A DNA stretch of 60,799 nucleotides from assembly GCA_045643145.1 (NCBI GenBank), contig JAZUKG010000143.1:1-60799 (forward strand), written 5' to 3'. The DNA is from SVFI01 sp045643145. Lineage in GTDB: Bacteria > Bacillota > Clostridia > Lachnospirales > Lachnospiraceae. The notes below the pieces were generated by a model that saw nothing but the letters and a program-made list of their open reading frames with translations, did not search any database and was not told the origin of the DNA. This document shows, in pieces, positions 25,111 to 32,822 of the stretch. The stretch's first letter is position 1, and every line of letters starts with the position of its first letter. Made by a program: the position numbers and the translations under genes.

Positions 25111-26553
25111 TTACATTGTAGAAAGAAGCTCCTTTAACAACTTATTAACCATTCCCGGATTTGCTTTTCCCTGCATTTTCTTCATTGTCTGTCCGACCAT
25201 AAAACCAATTGCTTTTTCTTTTCCGCTCTTGTAGTCTGCAACAGACTGCGGATTTTCTTCCAGTACCTGCATCACTGCAGTTTTTAACGCATCCGTATCC
25301 TCTACCATGCCCAGTCCGTTTTCTTCTACATATGCCTTTGGATCGATGTCTTCATGGAACATTTTTTCAAATACAGTTTTAGCCACAGTTGAGTTAATGG
25401 TTCCTGCATCAGCCAGTTCAATCAAATCCGCCAGATGCTGCGGTGAAAAACGAATATCCTGCGGATCCATTCCCTCTTCTTTTAAAAGCTGCATAGTCTG
25501 AACCATGAGCCAGTTACTAACCTTCTTTGGCTTGTTGCAAATAGCAGTTGTCGCTTCAAAAATATCTGCCAGATGTTTTGAAGAAGTTAATATATCAATA
25601 TCCTTATCCGGGAGATCAAATTCTGCCTTGTATCTTTGCATTTTTTCCGGTCTGAACTCAGGTCTTTTACTGATAATTTCATCAATCCATTCCTGAGACA
25701 CATGAACCGGTGGCAAATCCGGATCCGGGAAGTATCTGTAATCCTGAGCATCCTCTTTGCTTCTCATAGCATAGGACTGCCCCTTGTTATCATCCCAACG
25801 TCTGGTTTCCTGTATAACCTTTTCTCCCTTTTCCAAAAGTTCTACCTGACGATCAAACTCGCCTGCGATTGCATTGGTAATTGCTTTAAAGGAGTTTAAG
25901 TTTTTCATTTCTGTTCTGGTTCCGAATTCCTGAGCACCGACTTCTCTGACAGAAATGTTTACGTCTGCTCTCATACTGCCTTCCTGAAGCTTACAATCTG
26001 ATGCACCCAGGTACTGAATCATCATACGAAGCTTTTCCAAATAAGAAATAACTTCTGAAGCACTTCTTAAATCCGGCTCGGATACAATTTCAATCAGCGG
26101 GACTCCGGATCTGTTGTAGTCCACCAGTGAGCAGTCCTCCCATTCATCATGAATGAGTTTTCCGGCATCTTCTTCCATATGGATTTCGTGAATACCAACA
26201 TACTTTGTGGAACCGTCCTGTGCTTCAATCTCTACCTTACCGTTTCTGCAAATCGGAAGATAAAGCTGAGAAATCTGATAGTTTTGCGGGTTATCCGGAT
26301 AGAAATAATTCTTTCGATCAAATTTGGAATATCTGGTTATATCACAATCAAGTGCCAGACCGACTGCCATGGCATATTCCAAAACCTGCTTGTTTAATAC
26401 AGGAAGAGAGCCCGGCATACCGCTGCAGACAGGACATACCTGTGTATTTGGTTTTGCTCCAAATGCAGTAGAGCAGCCACAAAAGATTTTTGTTTTGGTT
26501 GCAAGTTCTACATGGACTTCCAAACCAATGACTGTTTCATATTGTTTTGCCAC
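25111..26553 (-). CDS. gatB: aspartyl/glutamyl-tRNA(Asn/Gln) amidotransferase subunit B
   Basis: 480-residue tRNA-binding kinase-like subunit that activates the Asp or Glu carboxylate on misacylated tRNA. N-terminus MAKQYETVIGLEVHVELATKTKIFCGC with the zinc cysteines (CGCS...CPVCSGMPG), YFYPDNPQNYQISQ, and C-terminal YqeY-like helical tail (FMVGQTMKKMQGKANPGMVN). It starts one base after the gatA stop and is the last of gatCAB. Confidence 0.97.
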   Translation of the reverse strand: MAKQYETVIGLEVHVELATKTKIFCGCSTAFGAKPNTQVCPVCSGMPGSLPVLNKQVLEYAMAVGLALDCDITRYSKFDRKNYFYPDNPQNYQISQLYLPICRNGKVEIEAQDGSTKYVGIHEIHMEEDAGKLIHDEWEDCSLVDYNRSGVPLIEIVSEPDLRSASEVISYLEKLRMMIQYLGASDCKLQEGSMRADVNISVREVGAQEFGTRTEMKNLNSFKAITNAIAGEFDRQVELLEKGEKVIQETRRWDDNKGQSYAMRSKEDAQDYRYFPDPDLPPVHVSQEWIDEIISKRPEFRPEKMQRYKAEFDLPDKDIDILTSSKHLADIFEATTAICNKPKKVSNWLMVQTMQLLKEEGMDPQDIRFSPQHLADLIELADAGTINSTVAKTVFEKMFHEDIDPKAYVEENGLGMVEDTDALKTAVMQVLEENPQSVADYKSGKEKAIGFMVGQTMKKMQGKANPGMVNKLLKELLSTM

Positions 26554-26554
26554 T

Positions 26555-28039
26555 TTACTCTCCCTCCTTTTTTAATTCTGATACAGTAGGCATTTTGCCT
26601 CTCAGACATTCATAGCTGTATGCCGCCTGAATTAATTTCTTTTCACTAAACAAATCTCCTATAAGCTGAAGACCAATCGGAAGACCGTCCGAAGAGAATC
26701 CGCATGGTACACTGATGGCAGGAAGTCCTGCCAGGTTAACACTGATAGTGTAAATATCACCCAGATACATCTTCATAGGATCAGACAAACTGCTGCCAAG
26801 TACCGGTGCCGTCTGAGGTGCTACCGGACCTAAAATCATATCATATTTTTCAAAGGCTTCATCAAATGCCTTTTTAATTAAAGCTTTAACTTTTAATGCC
26901 TTTAAATAATATGCATCATAATAACCGGAACTAAGTACAAAAGATCCCAGCATAATACGTCTCTTTACTTCAGGGCCAAAGCCTTCGCTTCTGCTCTTTT
27001 TATACATAGTATGAAGCTCATCTGCTTCTTCATTTCTATAGCCGTATTTCACACCATCAAAACGCTCAAGGTTTGAACTGGCTTCCGCATCTGCGATGGT
27101 ATAATAAGTAGGAATCGCATATTCCACCAGCGGAAGATCAAACTCTTCTACCACTGCTCCGTTTTCTTCCAACAATTTAGCCGCTGCTAACACTTTTTCT
27201 TTTACTTCAGAATCCAGTCCTTCTTTAAAATAGTCTTTAGGAATTCCGATTTTCATTCCTTTCACATCCTGAATAAGCGCCCGGGTAAAATCGGTATCTT
27301 CTCTCCGGATACTGGTTGAATCCTTTTCGTCATAAGAACTGATGACTTCAAGTGTAGTTGCAAGGTCTGCTACATCTTTACATAAAGGTCCGATTTGGTC
27401 GAGAGACGAACCATAAGCAATCAAACCATATCTGGAAACTGTTCCGTAGGTTGGTTTCATTCCGACTACTCCGCAATACGAAGCAGGCTGACGAATGGAA
27501 CCACCGGTATCGGAACCGAGTGATAAAAAGCTTTCATTTGCTGCTACGCAGGCTGCACTTCCTCCTGAAGACCCTCCCGGAACATGCTCAGTATTCCATG
27601 GATTTTTGGTCGCACCAAACGCAGAGGTTTCTGTCGTAGAACCCATAGCAAATTCATCCATATTGGTTTTACCGATAATAACCGCTCCGGCTTTTTCCAT
27701 ATTGATAACTGCCTGTGAGGAATAAGTCGGCACAAAATTTCCGAGTATTTTAGACGAGCAGGTAGTAAGCATACCTTCGGTACACATATTATCTTTAATA
27801 GCCACCGGCACTCCTAAAAGTGGCAAATCTGTTCCTTCATCCACCAGCTTTTGTACTTCCTGTGCTCTTTTTAATGCGCCCTCTTTATCAAGAGTTACAA
27901 AACAGTTCAGCAGCGCTTCCTTTGCTTCTATTTCTTCAAAGCATGCAAGCACAGCATCTTTTACTGTAATTTCTTTTTTTAATATTTTGTCTTTTAGCTC
28001 TAACGCTGTTAACTGAGTTATCTTTTCCAATTTCTTCAC
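26555..28039 (-). CDS. gatA: aspartyl/glutamyl-tRNA(Asn/Gln) amidotransferase subunit A
   Basis: 494-residue amidase that frees ammonia from glutamine for GatB. The Ser-cisSer-Lys triad is visible: VAIKDN (Lys near 82), GGSSGGSAA (cis-Ser near 156) and SDTGGSIRQPA (nucleophile near 180). Follows gatC by 29 nt. Together with AspRS upstream the cluster suggests Asp-tRNA(Asn) amidation, discussed in findings. Confidence 0.97.
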   Translation of the reverse strand: MKKLEKITQLTALELKDKILKKEITVKDAVLACFEEIEAKEALLNCFVTLDKEGALKRAQEVQKLVDEGTDLPLLGVPVAIKDNMCTEGMLTTCSSKILGNFVPTYSSQAVINMEKAGAVIIGKTNMDEFAMGSTTETSAFGATKNPWNTEHVPGGSSGGSAACVAANESFLSLGSDTGGSIRQPASYCGVVGMKPTYGTVSRYGLIAYGSSLDQIGPLCKDVADLATTLEVISSYDEKDSTSIRREDTDFTRALIQDVKGMKIGIPKDYFKEGLDSEVKEKVLAAAKLLEENGAVVEEFDLPLVEYAIPTYYTIADAEASSNLERFDGVKYGYRNEEADELHTMYKKSRSEGFGPEVKRRIMLGSFVLSSGYYDAYYLKALKVKALIKKAFDEAFEKYDMILGPVAPQTAPVLGSSLSDPMKMYLGDIYTISVNLAGLPAISVPCGFSSDGLPIGLQLIGDLFSEKKLIQAAYSYECLRGKMPTVSELKKEGE

Positions 28040-28068
28040 CTTTTCTGCAATAGATTATCTTTCACTAC

Positions 28069-28359
28069 CTAGAAGGTACGAGGTACCTGATACATACCAT
28101 CTTTTTCCAATGGGGCGTTTTTTAGCATGTTTTCACTGTCGTCTGCATTTGTTACCACATCTTCTCTGAACACATTACCGGTTTCAAATACATGACTCAT
28201 AGGTTCTACTGCCTCTGTATCAAGTTCTGAAAGCTTATCTATATAATCGAGCATCTCCTCTAAGTCTTTTTTCGCTTTTTCTTTCTCTTCGTCAGATAAG
28301 TATAGCTTTGATAAGATGCCTACATATTCAATGGTTTCATCCGATATCGTATTTGCCAT
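28069..28359 (-). CDS. gatC: aspartyl/glutamyl-tRNA(Asn/Gln) amidotransferase subunit C
   Basis: Small subunit linking GatA and GatB, 96 residues from the ATG at 28359. Conserved elements: ISDETIEYVGILSKLYLSDE, LEEMLDYIDKLSELDTE, VEPMSHVF and the C-terminal VPRTF. The longer frame (to 28392) is rejected because GAGAGG lies 7 nt before this ATG and the earlier codons fall in a 7-bp hairpin. Confidence 0.95.
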   Translation of the reverse strand: MANTISDETIEYVGILSKLYLSDEEKEKAKKDLEEMLDYIDKLSELDTEAVEPMSHVFETGNVFREDVVTNADDSENMLKNAPLEKDGMYQVPRTF

Positions 28360-28376
28360 TTTCATACCTCTCTTGT

Positions 28377-28396
28377 CTCGATGTTTCACCATCGAG
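28377..28396 (-). promoter_or_regulatory. hairpin just upstream of the gatC ribosome binding site
   Basis: Perfect 7-bp inverted repeat CTCGATG/CATCGAG with a 6-nt loop lies a few bases before the gatC GAGAGG site on the minus strand. It has no T-tract, so it is not a terminator. It could tune translation or mRNA processing between aspS and gatCAB. A longer-range CGAGGCC/GGCCTCG pairing may compete with it. Confidence 0.45.
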
Positions 28397-28484
28397 GCCT
28401 TTCACTATTTTCATTTTGGGAATTCCGCGACGCAGGGCCTCGGTAAACTCTGAATCATTATAGCATTTATTCTGTAAAAATTCA

Positions 28485-30245
28485 TTAATCTCTTACTTTG
28501 ATATGAACCTCACGAAGCTGCTGCTCTGTAACCTCGTTTGGTGCACCGCACATCAAATCCTGTGCCGAACCGCTCATTGGGAACGGAATAATTTCTCTGA
28601 TGTTTTCTTCCTGCTTTAAGAGCATAATCATACGATCCACACCCGGAGCCATACCTGCGTGTGGTGGTGCTCCAAACTGGAAGGCATTGTATAATGCTCC
28701 GAATTTTGATTTTAATGTTTCTTCATCATAACCTGCAATTTCAAATGCTTTTACCATGATTTCCATATCGTGATTACGAACGGCTCCTGATGATAATTCC
28801 ACACCATTACAAACAATATCATACTGATAAGCCAGAATATCCAACGGATCTTTGGTAGTAAGTGCCTCAAGACCTCCCTGTGGCATAGAGAATGGATTGT
28901 GTGTAAATCCAATCTGTTTGGTATCTTCATCAAGCTCATACATTGGGAAATCATTTACATAGCAGAAGCGGTATGCATTTTTCTCAATCAAATCAAGCTT
29001 TTCGCCGAGTTCATTTCGAATCTGTCCTGCATAGAAGTTAGCCTTGGCTTCCTTGTCTGCAATAAAGAAGATGGTATCTTCAGTTTCAAGTGAAGCAATA
29101 TCCTTTAAGGTCTGCTTTAATTCATCCGGGATAAACTTATCGATTGGTCCTTTGTAGGAACCGTCTTCCATAACCTCTAAATATCCTAATCCGCCCATAC
29201 CGATATGCTGTGCAAAGGATAAAAGTTTTTCATGGAAGCCTTTGGACATATGACCTGATACTTTAATCGCACGTACACATCTTCCGATAAATGGCTTAAA
29301 GGTACATTTCTGGAAGAAATCTGTGACATCAATAATACGAAGCGGATTGCGAAGGTCAGGCTTGTCTGTACCAAATTCAAGCATAGCCTGCTTGTAGCTG
29401 ATAATCGGATATGGTGCCTGTGTTACTACACTGCCTTCTGGTGCAAACTTTTCAAAAGTAGCTGAAAGGACTTCTTCACCAACCCGGAACACATCCTCCT
29501 GAGTCGCAAAACTCATTTCAAAGTCAAGCTGATAAAATTCTCCCGGAGAACGATCTGCTCTGGCATCTTCATCTCTAAAACATGGTGCAATCTGGAAATA
29601 TTTATCAAATCCGGAAACCATTAACAACTGTTTATACTGCTGTGGTGCCTGTGGAAGCGCATAAAATTTACCTTTGTATTTACGGCTCGGAACAATATAG
29701 TCTCTCGCACCTTCCGGAGAAGAAGCACAAAGAATCGGTGTCTGGATTTCTAAAAATCCCATCTCTGTCATTTTCTGACGAAGGTATGCAATTACCTGAC
29801 TTCTGAAAATCATGTTATCTCTTACTTTGGCATTTCTGAGATCCAGATAACGGTATTTTAATCTCAAATCTTCTCTGGTTTCTTTTGAAGTCATGATTTC
29901 AAAAGGAAGCTGCTTATATACTTTTCCCAGAATTTTAATTTCGTCTGCTCTCAGTTCAATGGTACCTGTAGCAATCTTTGGGTTATAAGTTTCTTCATCT
30001 CTCTTTTCGATAATACCCTTGATGCTGACACAGTCTTCTTTGGTAATACCATCAAGAAGGGAAGTATCGCTGAGTACTACCTGAAGTACTCCGTACATAT
30101 CACGAATATCTAAAAAAGATACTCCTCCGTGGTCTCTGATATTTTCTACCCATCCAGAGATGGTTACTTCTTTGTCCATATCTGCTTCACTAAGATCACT
30201 TAAATAGGTATCTCTGTACTGGTTCTTCATAAGTTCTTTTTTCAT
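28485..30245 (-). CDS. aspS: aspartyl-tRNA synthetase
   Basis: Class IIb synthetase, 586 residues, bacterial type: N-terminal OB anticodon domain (VTISGWVENIRDHGGVSFLD), motif 2 (FRDEDARADRSPGEFYQLDFE), the bacterial GAD insertion, and motif 3 (PHAGMAPGVDRMIMLL). Start has AAAGGAG 7 nt upstream. Preceded by a T-box leader and followed by gatCAB, so charging and amidation are probably coordinated. Whether it discriminates Asp from Asn tRNA cannot be told by eye. Confidence 0.96.
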   Translation of the reverse strand: MKKELMKNQYRDTYLSDLSEADMDKEVTISGWVENIRDHGGVSFLDIRDMYGVLQVVLSDTSLLDGITKEDCVSIKGIIEKRDEETYNPKIATGTIELRADEIKILGKVYKQLPFEIMTSKETREDLRLKYRYLDLRNAKVRDNMIFRSQVIAYLRQKMTEMGFLEIQTPILCASSPEGARDYIVPSRKYKGKFYALPQAPQQYKQLLMVSGFDKYFQIAPCFRDEDARADRSPGEFYQLDFEMSFATQEDVFRVGEEVLSATFEKFAPEGSVVTQAPYPIISYKQAMLEFGTDKPDLRNPLRIIDVTDFFQKCTFKPFIGRCVRAIKVSGHMSKGFHEKLLSFAQHIGMGGLGYLEVMEDGSYKGPIDKFIPDELKQTLKDIASLETEDTIFFIADKEAKANFYAGQIRNELGEKLDLIEKNAYRFCYVNDFPMYELDEDTKQIGFTHNPFSMPQGGLEALTTKDPLDILAYQYDIVCNGVELSSGAVRNHDMEIMVKAFEIAGYDEETLKSKFGALYNAFQFGAPPHAGMAPGVDRMIMLLKQEENIREIIPFPMSGSAQDLMCGAPNEVTEQQLREVHIKVRD

Positions 30246-30280
30246 AATGCTTCTCCTTTATTCCTAATTTCATTTTTTAC

Positions 30281-30331
30281 ATTTCTTCCTTACATCTCAC
30301 AAATACTCAGCTTCGCTGAGCCGTTGCTTCG
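30281..30331. repeat. 51-bp direct repeat, copy 1
   Basis: Identical over 51 bp to 30344-30394 (offset 63). It contains two mini-hairpins with TTC triloops on plus (GAA on minus): CTCAGC-TTC-GCTGAG and the start of GTTGC-TTC-G. It lies between the aspS start codon and the T-box terminator. Confidence 0.9.
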
Positions 30332-30343
30332 TGCTCAATGATT

Positions 30344-30417
30344 ATTTCTTCCTTACATCTCACAAATACTCAGCTTCGCTGAGCCGTTGCTTCGCAACTT
30401 AATATTTGTTCGATGTA
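30344..30417. repeat. compound hairpin repeat, copy 2 (complete)
   Basis: Ends TACATC...GATGTA and inner CAAATA/TATTTG form an outer stem around two perfect mini-hairpins, CTCAGC-TTC-GCTGAG and GTTGC-TTC-GCAAC. The minus strand thus shows GCGAAGC twice. Nearly identical to 31654-31710 at the second locus. Confidence 0.9.
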
Positions 30418-30418
30418 C

Positions 30419-30470
30419 GTTCGGGTGAAACCAAATGGTGTCTTCGACACCGCTTGGTTTCCTTCCGAAC
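30419..30470. repeat. nested long hairpin adjoining the compound repeat
   Basis: Three nested stems, GTTCGG/CCGAAC, AAACCAA/TTGGTTT and GGTGTC/GACACC, with a TTC loop. On the minus strand it is preceded by TTTTTGTAG, the T-tract of the T-box terminator. Confidence 0.85.
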
Positions 30471-30478
30471 TACAAAAA

Positions 30479-30506
30479 GTCCCGGAACAATTACTTGTTC
30501 CGGGAC
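30479..30506 (-). terminator. T-box terminator of the aspS leader
   Basis: Perfect 12-bp stem GTCCCGGAACAA/TTGTTCCGGGAC with loop TTAC, followed by TTTTT on the minus strand. It lies directly after the T-box sequence, so it is the regulated terminator. Confidence 0.93.
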
Positions 30507-30824
30507 GGATTAACTAAGAAACCCGCGGTACCACCCGCATTGAAATAAATACTTTTATTTCCTCTTTAGGTACTTAACGCGTACAACGAATGAGCCTACT
30601 GATGCCTCGTAGAAAATGTGTACTCCATCGTACCTCAATATAGCTCAATCGGTGATTATGAAATTTAAGGAATCACTGAAAGAACCATACATCCTATTCA
30701 GCTCATCAGCTCCAGAGTGTTGTCTTTCACAGCTATCTCGCAGACGCTCTCAGTCCATGACGTCTTTCCCTGTCTCGTCTTCGCTATGAAGAGTCTCCTT
30801 CATTGCTTTTACTAATTTATTTTT
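30479..30824 (-). promoter_or_regulatory. T-box riboswitch controlling aspS-gatCAB
   Basis: The minus-strand leader contains the T-box core GGGTGGTACCGCGGGTT (30521-30537), followed by a strong terminator, and about 250 nt of structured upstream sequence that would hold stem I. Uncharged tRNA would favour antitermination. The specifier is not unambiguous: a GAU (Asp) lies in GCTGATGAGCTGAA near 30697-30711. The tRNA-end pairing bulge reads TGGT, which pairs best with discriminator A. Confidence 0.92.
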
Positions 30825-30830
30825 GTATGC

Positions 30831-30859
30831 ATTCTAGCACGCAATATGCGCTATTGCAA
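30831..30859 (-). promoter_or_regulatory. promoter of the aspS T-box transcript
   Basis: Minus strand: -35 TTGCAA (30854-30859), exact 17-nt spacer, -10 TAGAAT (30831-30836). Predicted transcript start near 30824. Confidence 0.8.
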
Positions 30860-30926
30860 ATAAATGCACTATGTTGTATTTTTGTGCAATATCTTGTCCT
30901 ATCGCCATTTCTCAGCAAATATCAGA

Positions 30927-31604
30927 TTACAGCAAGGTTTTCAAATACTCTTTCTGTTCTTTTGTAATACGATAACTTTCTCTCGCTTTTTGAATTGTCT
31001 TTTTATGAGTCCAGTCATCAAGCTTTCGTTTTTCAATAAAAGGAATGGTTTGATTCCACTGTTTAGCAAGCGCTGTTGCAAAGGTCCAGGCAGTACACAT
31101 ATTGATATAGTATTCTTTGCTTCGAATTTCACTCAGCCATTCCAGATACGTAGTCTGAAAAGCATCATCCAGAAAATGTACCATAATCATTTCAATTCCA
31201 AAACGCCTGGTATATACATCATCACTATCAATCCATCTTTTGACGTCCCTAATCAGTCTTTCCTTATTTTTGGCAAACACCTTTGGTCTCATCATATCAC
31301 AGGTCGCCCAGTTATCTACATATGGAAGAAAGCGGTCCAATCCTTCAATTACTTTGTCATAGTCTTTTTCCAGAGATATTAAAAATCCGTGAAGGTTGTT
31401 TTCTTCATAATAGGTATGCGGCAATACCTGTAAAAAGGTTTCTTTTTCATCTGACTGGTTTAGTTTCTTGGCATACGCTCTCAAAACCGGTGTCCTGACT
31501 CCAATGACGGTATCGGGATTTACCCCCGGCATCAGTTTCAAATGAAAGGACTTATATTCAAGATCCTGCATCTCCAAAAGATCATTTTGTATTTTTGTTT
31601 TCAT
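30927..31604 (-). CDS. AlkD-like DNA alkylation repair protein
   Basis: 225-residue all-helical HEAT-like protein of the DNA alkylation repair family, which removes N3/N7-alkylpurines in characterised AlkD. Visible signature: GVRTPVLRAYAKKL, then VDNWATCDMMRPKVF with the Trp-Asp pair at about residues 98-103 and the WLSEIRSKEYYINMCTAWTFA segment. Monocistronic: upstream is a terminator and a structured repeat, downstream the T-box promoter of aspS. The start has TGGAGA about 6 nt upstream. Confidence 0.88.
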   Translation of the reverse strand: MKTKIQNDLLEMQDLEYKSFHLKLMPGVNPDTVIGVRTPVLRAYAKKLNQSDEKETFLQVLPHTYYEENNLHGFLISLEKDYDKVIEGLDRFLPYVDNWATCDMMRPKVFAKNKERLIRDVKRWIDSDDVYTRRFGIEMIMVHFLDDAFQTTYLEWLSEIRSKEYYINMCTAWTFATALAKQWNQTIPFIEKRKLDDWTHKKTIQKARESYRITKEQKEYLKTLL

Positions 31605-31630
31605 AGCTGGTCTCCATTTACTCTTTCAGT

Positions 31631-31779
31631 ATACATCTCAATAATTTTACTCTTTACATCTCACAAATACTCAGCTTCGCTGAGCCGTTGCTTCGCAACT
31701 TATTATTTGTTCTCTACATCTCAATAATCCTGTTGCTTCGCACCAGTCGCACTTCGTGCTCTAAGATTATTTCGATGTA
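31631..31779. repeat. compound hairpin repeat cluster, second locus
   Basis: Contains a partial TACATCTCAATAAT remnant (31632), a near-complete copy of the 30344 unit (31654-31710) and a variant unit (31715-31779) with TACATC/GATGTA ends, GATTATT/AATAATC inner stem and mini-hairpins with TTC loops including GCAC-TTC-GTGC. The two units appear inserted one within the other, because the GATGTA end of the first is displaced to the end of the second. Confidence 0.85.
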
Positions 31780-31780
31780 C

Positions 31781-31833
31781 GCTCAGCAAAATGCAAATGC
31801 CTGCTACGCAGTCGCTTGCATTTTCTGCTGAGC
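31781..31833. repeat. nested long hairpin adjoining the second repeat cluster
   Basis: Nested stems GCTCAGCA/TGCTGAGC, ATGCAA/TTGCAT and CTGC/GCAG. The primary sequence differs from the hairpin at 30419-30470, but the layout is the same, and the minus strand again carries GTAG immediately 5' of the hairpin after a terminator T-tract. Confidence 0.85.
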
Positions 31834-31840
31834 TACAAAA

Positions 31841-31868
31841 AATCGCGTACCGAAACCGGTACGCGATT
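31841..31868 (-). terminator. intrinsic terminator of the sigma/anti-sigma-like operon
   Basis: Perfect 12-bp stem AATCGCGTACCG/CGGTACGCGATT, loop of four, followed by six or more T on the minus strand. It lies about 105 nt after the membrane partner gene. Confidence 0.92.
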
Positions 31869-31973
31869 CACCCTGCATTGTTAAATGCTATATATTTGCC
31901 CTCTTACTTGACGTAAGCATACATGATTTTTTATCCTTTGAAAACCCTTTTTACAAAAGTGGTCGCTTTTGTG

Positions 31974-32822
31974 TCAAAAGTGGTCACCAATTGATAGAAT
32001 TTCCGCATTTTTCATTCCGGTTTCATCCTCTGGTAATTTCTTCAATGACACCTTGTAACTACCCATATCTGCAATCACAAACTCACACAGCATATCCTTT
32101 GAAACAGAAATCTTTATGATTTCTCCCTGCGCAAATAACTTGGAATGATCCGATACCATTTCTGCCTCATATACCACCGCTGTTTCTGTTTCTTCTAACT
32201 GCGTTCTAAAAAGAAGTACCACATCGTCTTCTGCCTCTGCACTTTCTACCTGACCCAGGAAGGTATCCTCCGAATTAGTTTCCGCTTCCTTTACATCGCC
32301 TTCTTCGTTCGCACCGGCCACTGTATTACCTACACCTGTTTGCTCTGCTTCATCTGCATCGGTTTCCATACTATCTTCCGGTATAGCTTCAGGCTGAGAA
32401 GCTTCCTCGTTATCGGCAACCGCCTCGTCATTGTTTTCATTTGCGCTGGCTGTATCTGCCTGAACATCAGCCTTTGCATCCGCATGATCTGACATATTAT
32501 TTGCCAATTCAATATCCTGCACTTCTGAATTTTCTATTGTGATATCAGCCAGTTCTTTTTCAGCGAGCACCTTGCTCTGTTCAGCCTTATCACTGCTTCT
32601 TAGCATATTTATAACCGGAACGGATAACAAAATAGCAGCAAGGCAGGCTGCAATCGATCCGGCCAAACGGATATATCTGTTTCTCTTTTTCATCCGTCTT
32701 TTCTTTTCTTTGTCCTTCATGGATACCACTTTGCCGCCGGAAATACCTGCATCAATTCGATCCCATACATCCGGAGCATTATTTTTTACATATTCAATAT
32801 ATTCTTCATTAAACTGCTTCAT
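31974..32822 (-). CDS. membrane-bound probable anti-sigma partner
   Basis: 282 residues: cytosolic N-terminus MKQFNEEYIEYVKNNAPDVW typical of small proteins paired with ECF sigma factors in Clostridia, a basic stretch KKRRMKKRNR, one transmembrane helix (about 50-72), a long Glu/Ala/Asp-rich external linker and a C-terminal globular domain. No CHCC zinc anti-sigma motif is seen, so the inhibition mode is unknown. The gene overlaps the sigma gene by 14 nt, which implies translational coupling. Role inferred from position. Confidence 0.7.
   Translation of the reverse strand: MKQFNEEYIEYVKNNAPDVWDRIDAGISGGKVVSMKDKEKKRRMKKRNRYIRLAGSIAACLAAILLSVPVINMLRSSDKAEQSKVLAEKELADITIENSEVQDIELANNMSDHADAKADVQADTASANENNDEAVADNEEASQPEAIPEDSMETDADEAEQTGVGNTVAGANEEGDVKEAETNSEDTFLGQVESAEAEDDVVLLFRTQLEETETAVVYEAEMVSDHSKLFAQGEIIKISVSKDMLCEFVIADMGSYKVSLKKLPEDETGMKNAEILSIGDHF

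Noticed and set aside
30281..31836. CRISPR array or phage-like repeats
   Set aside because: The repeats have no regular unique spacers and no cas genes; each unit is a compound hairpin, not a repeat-spacer array.
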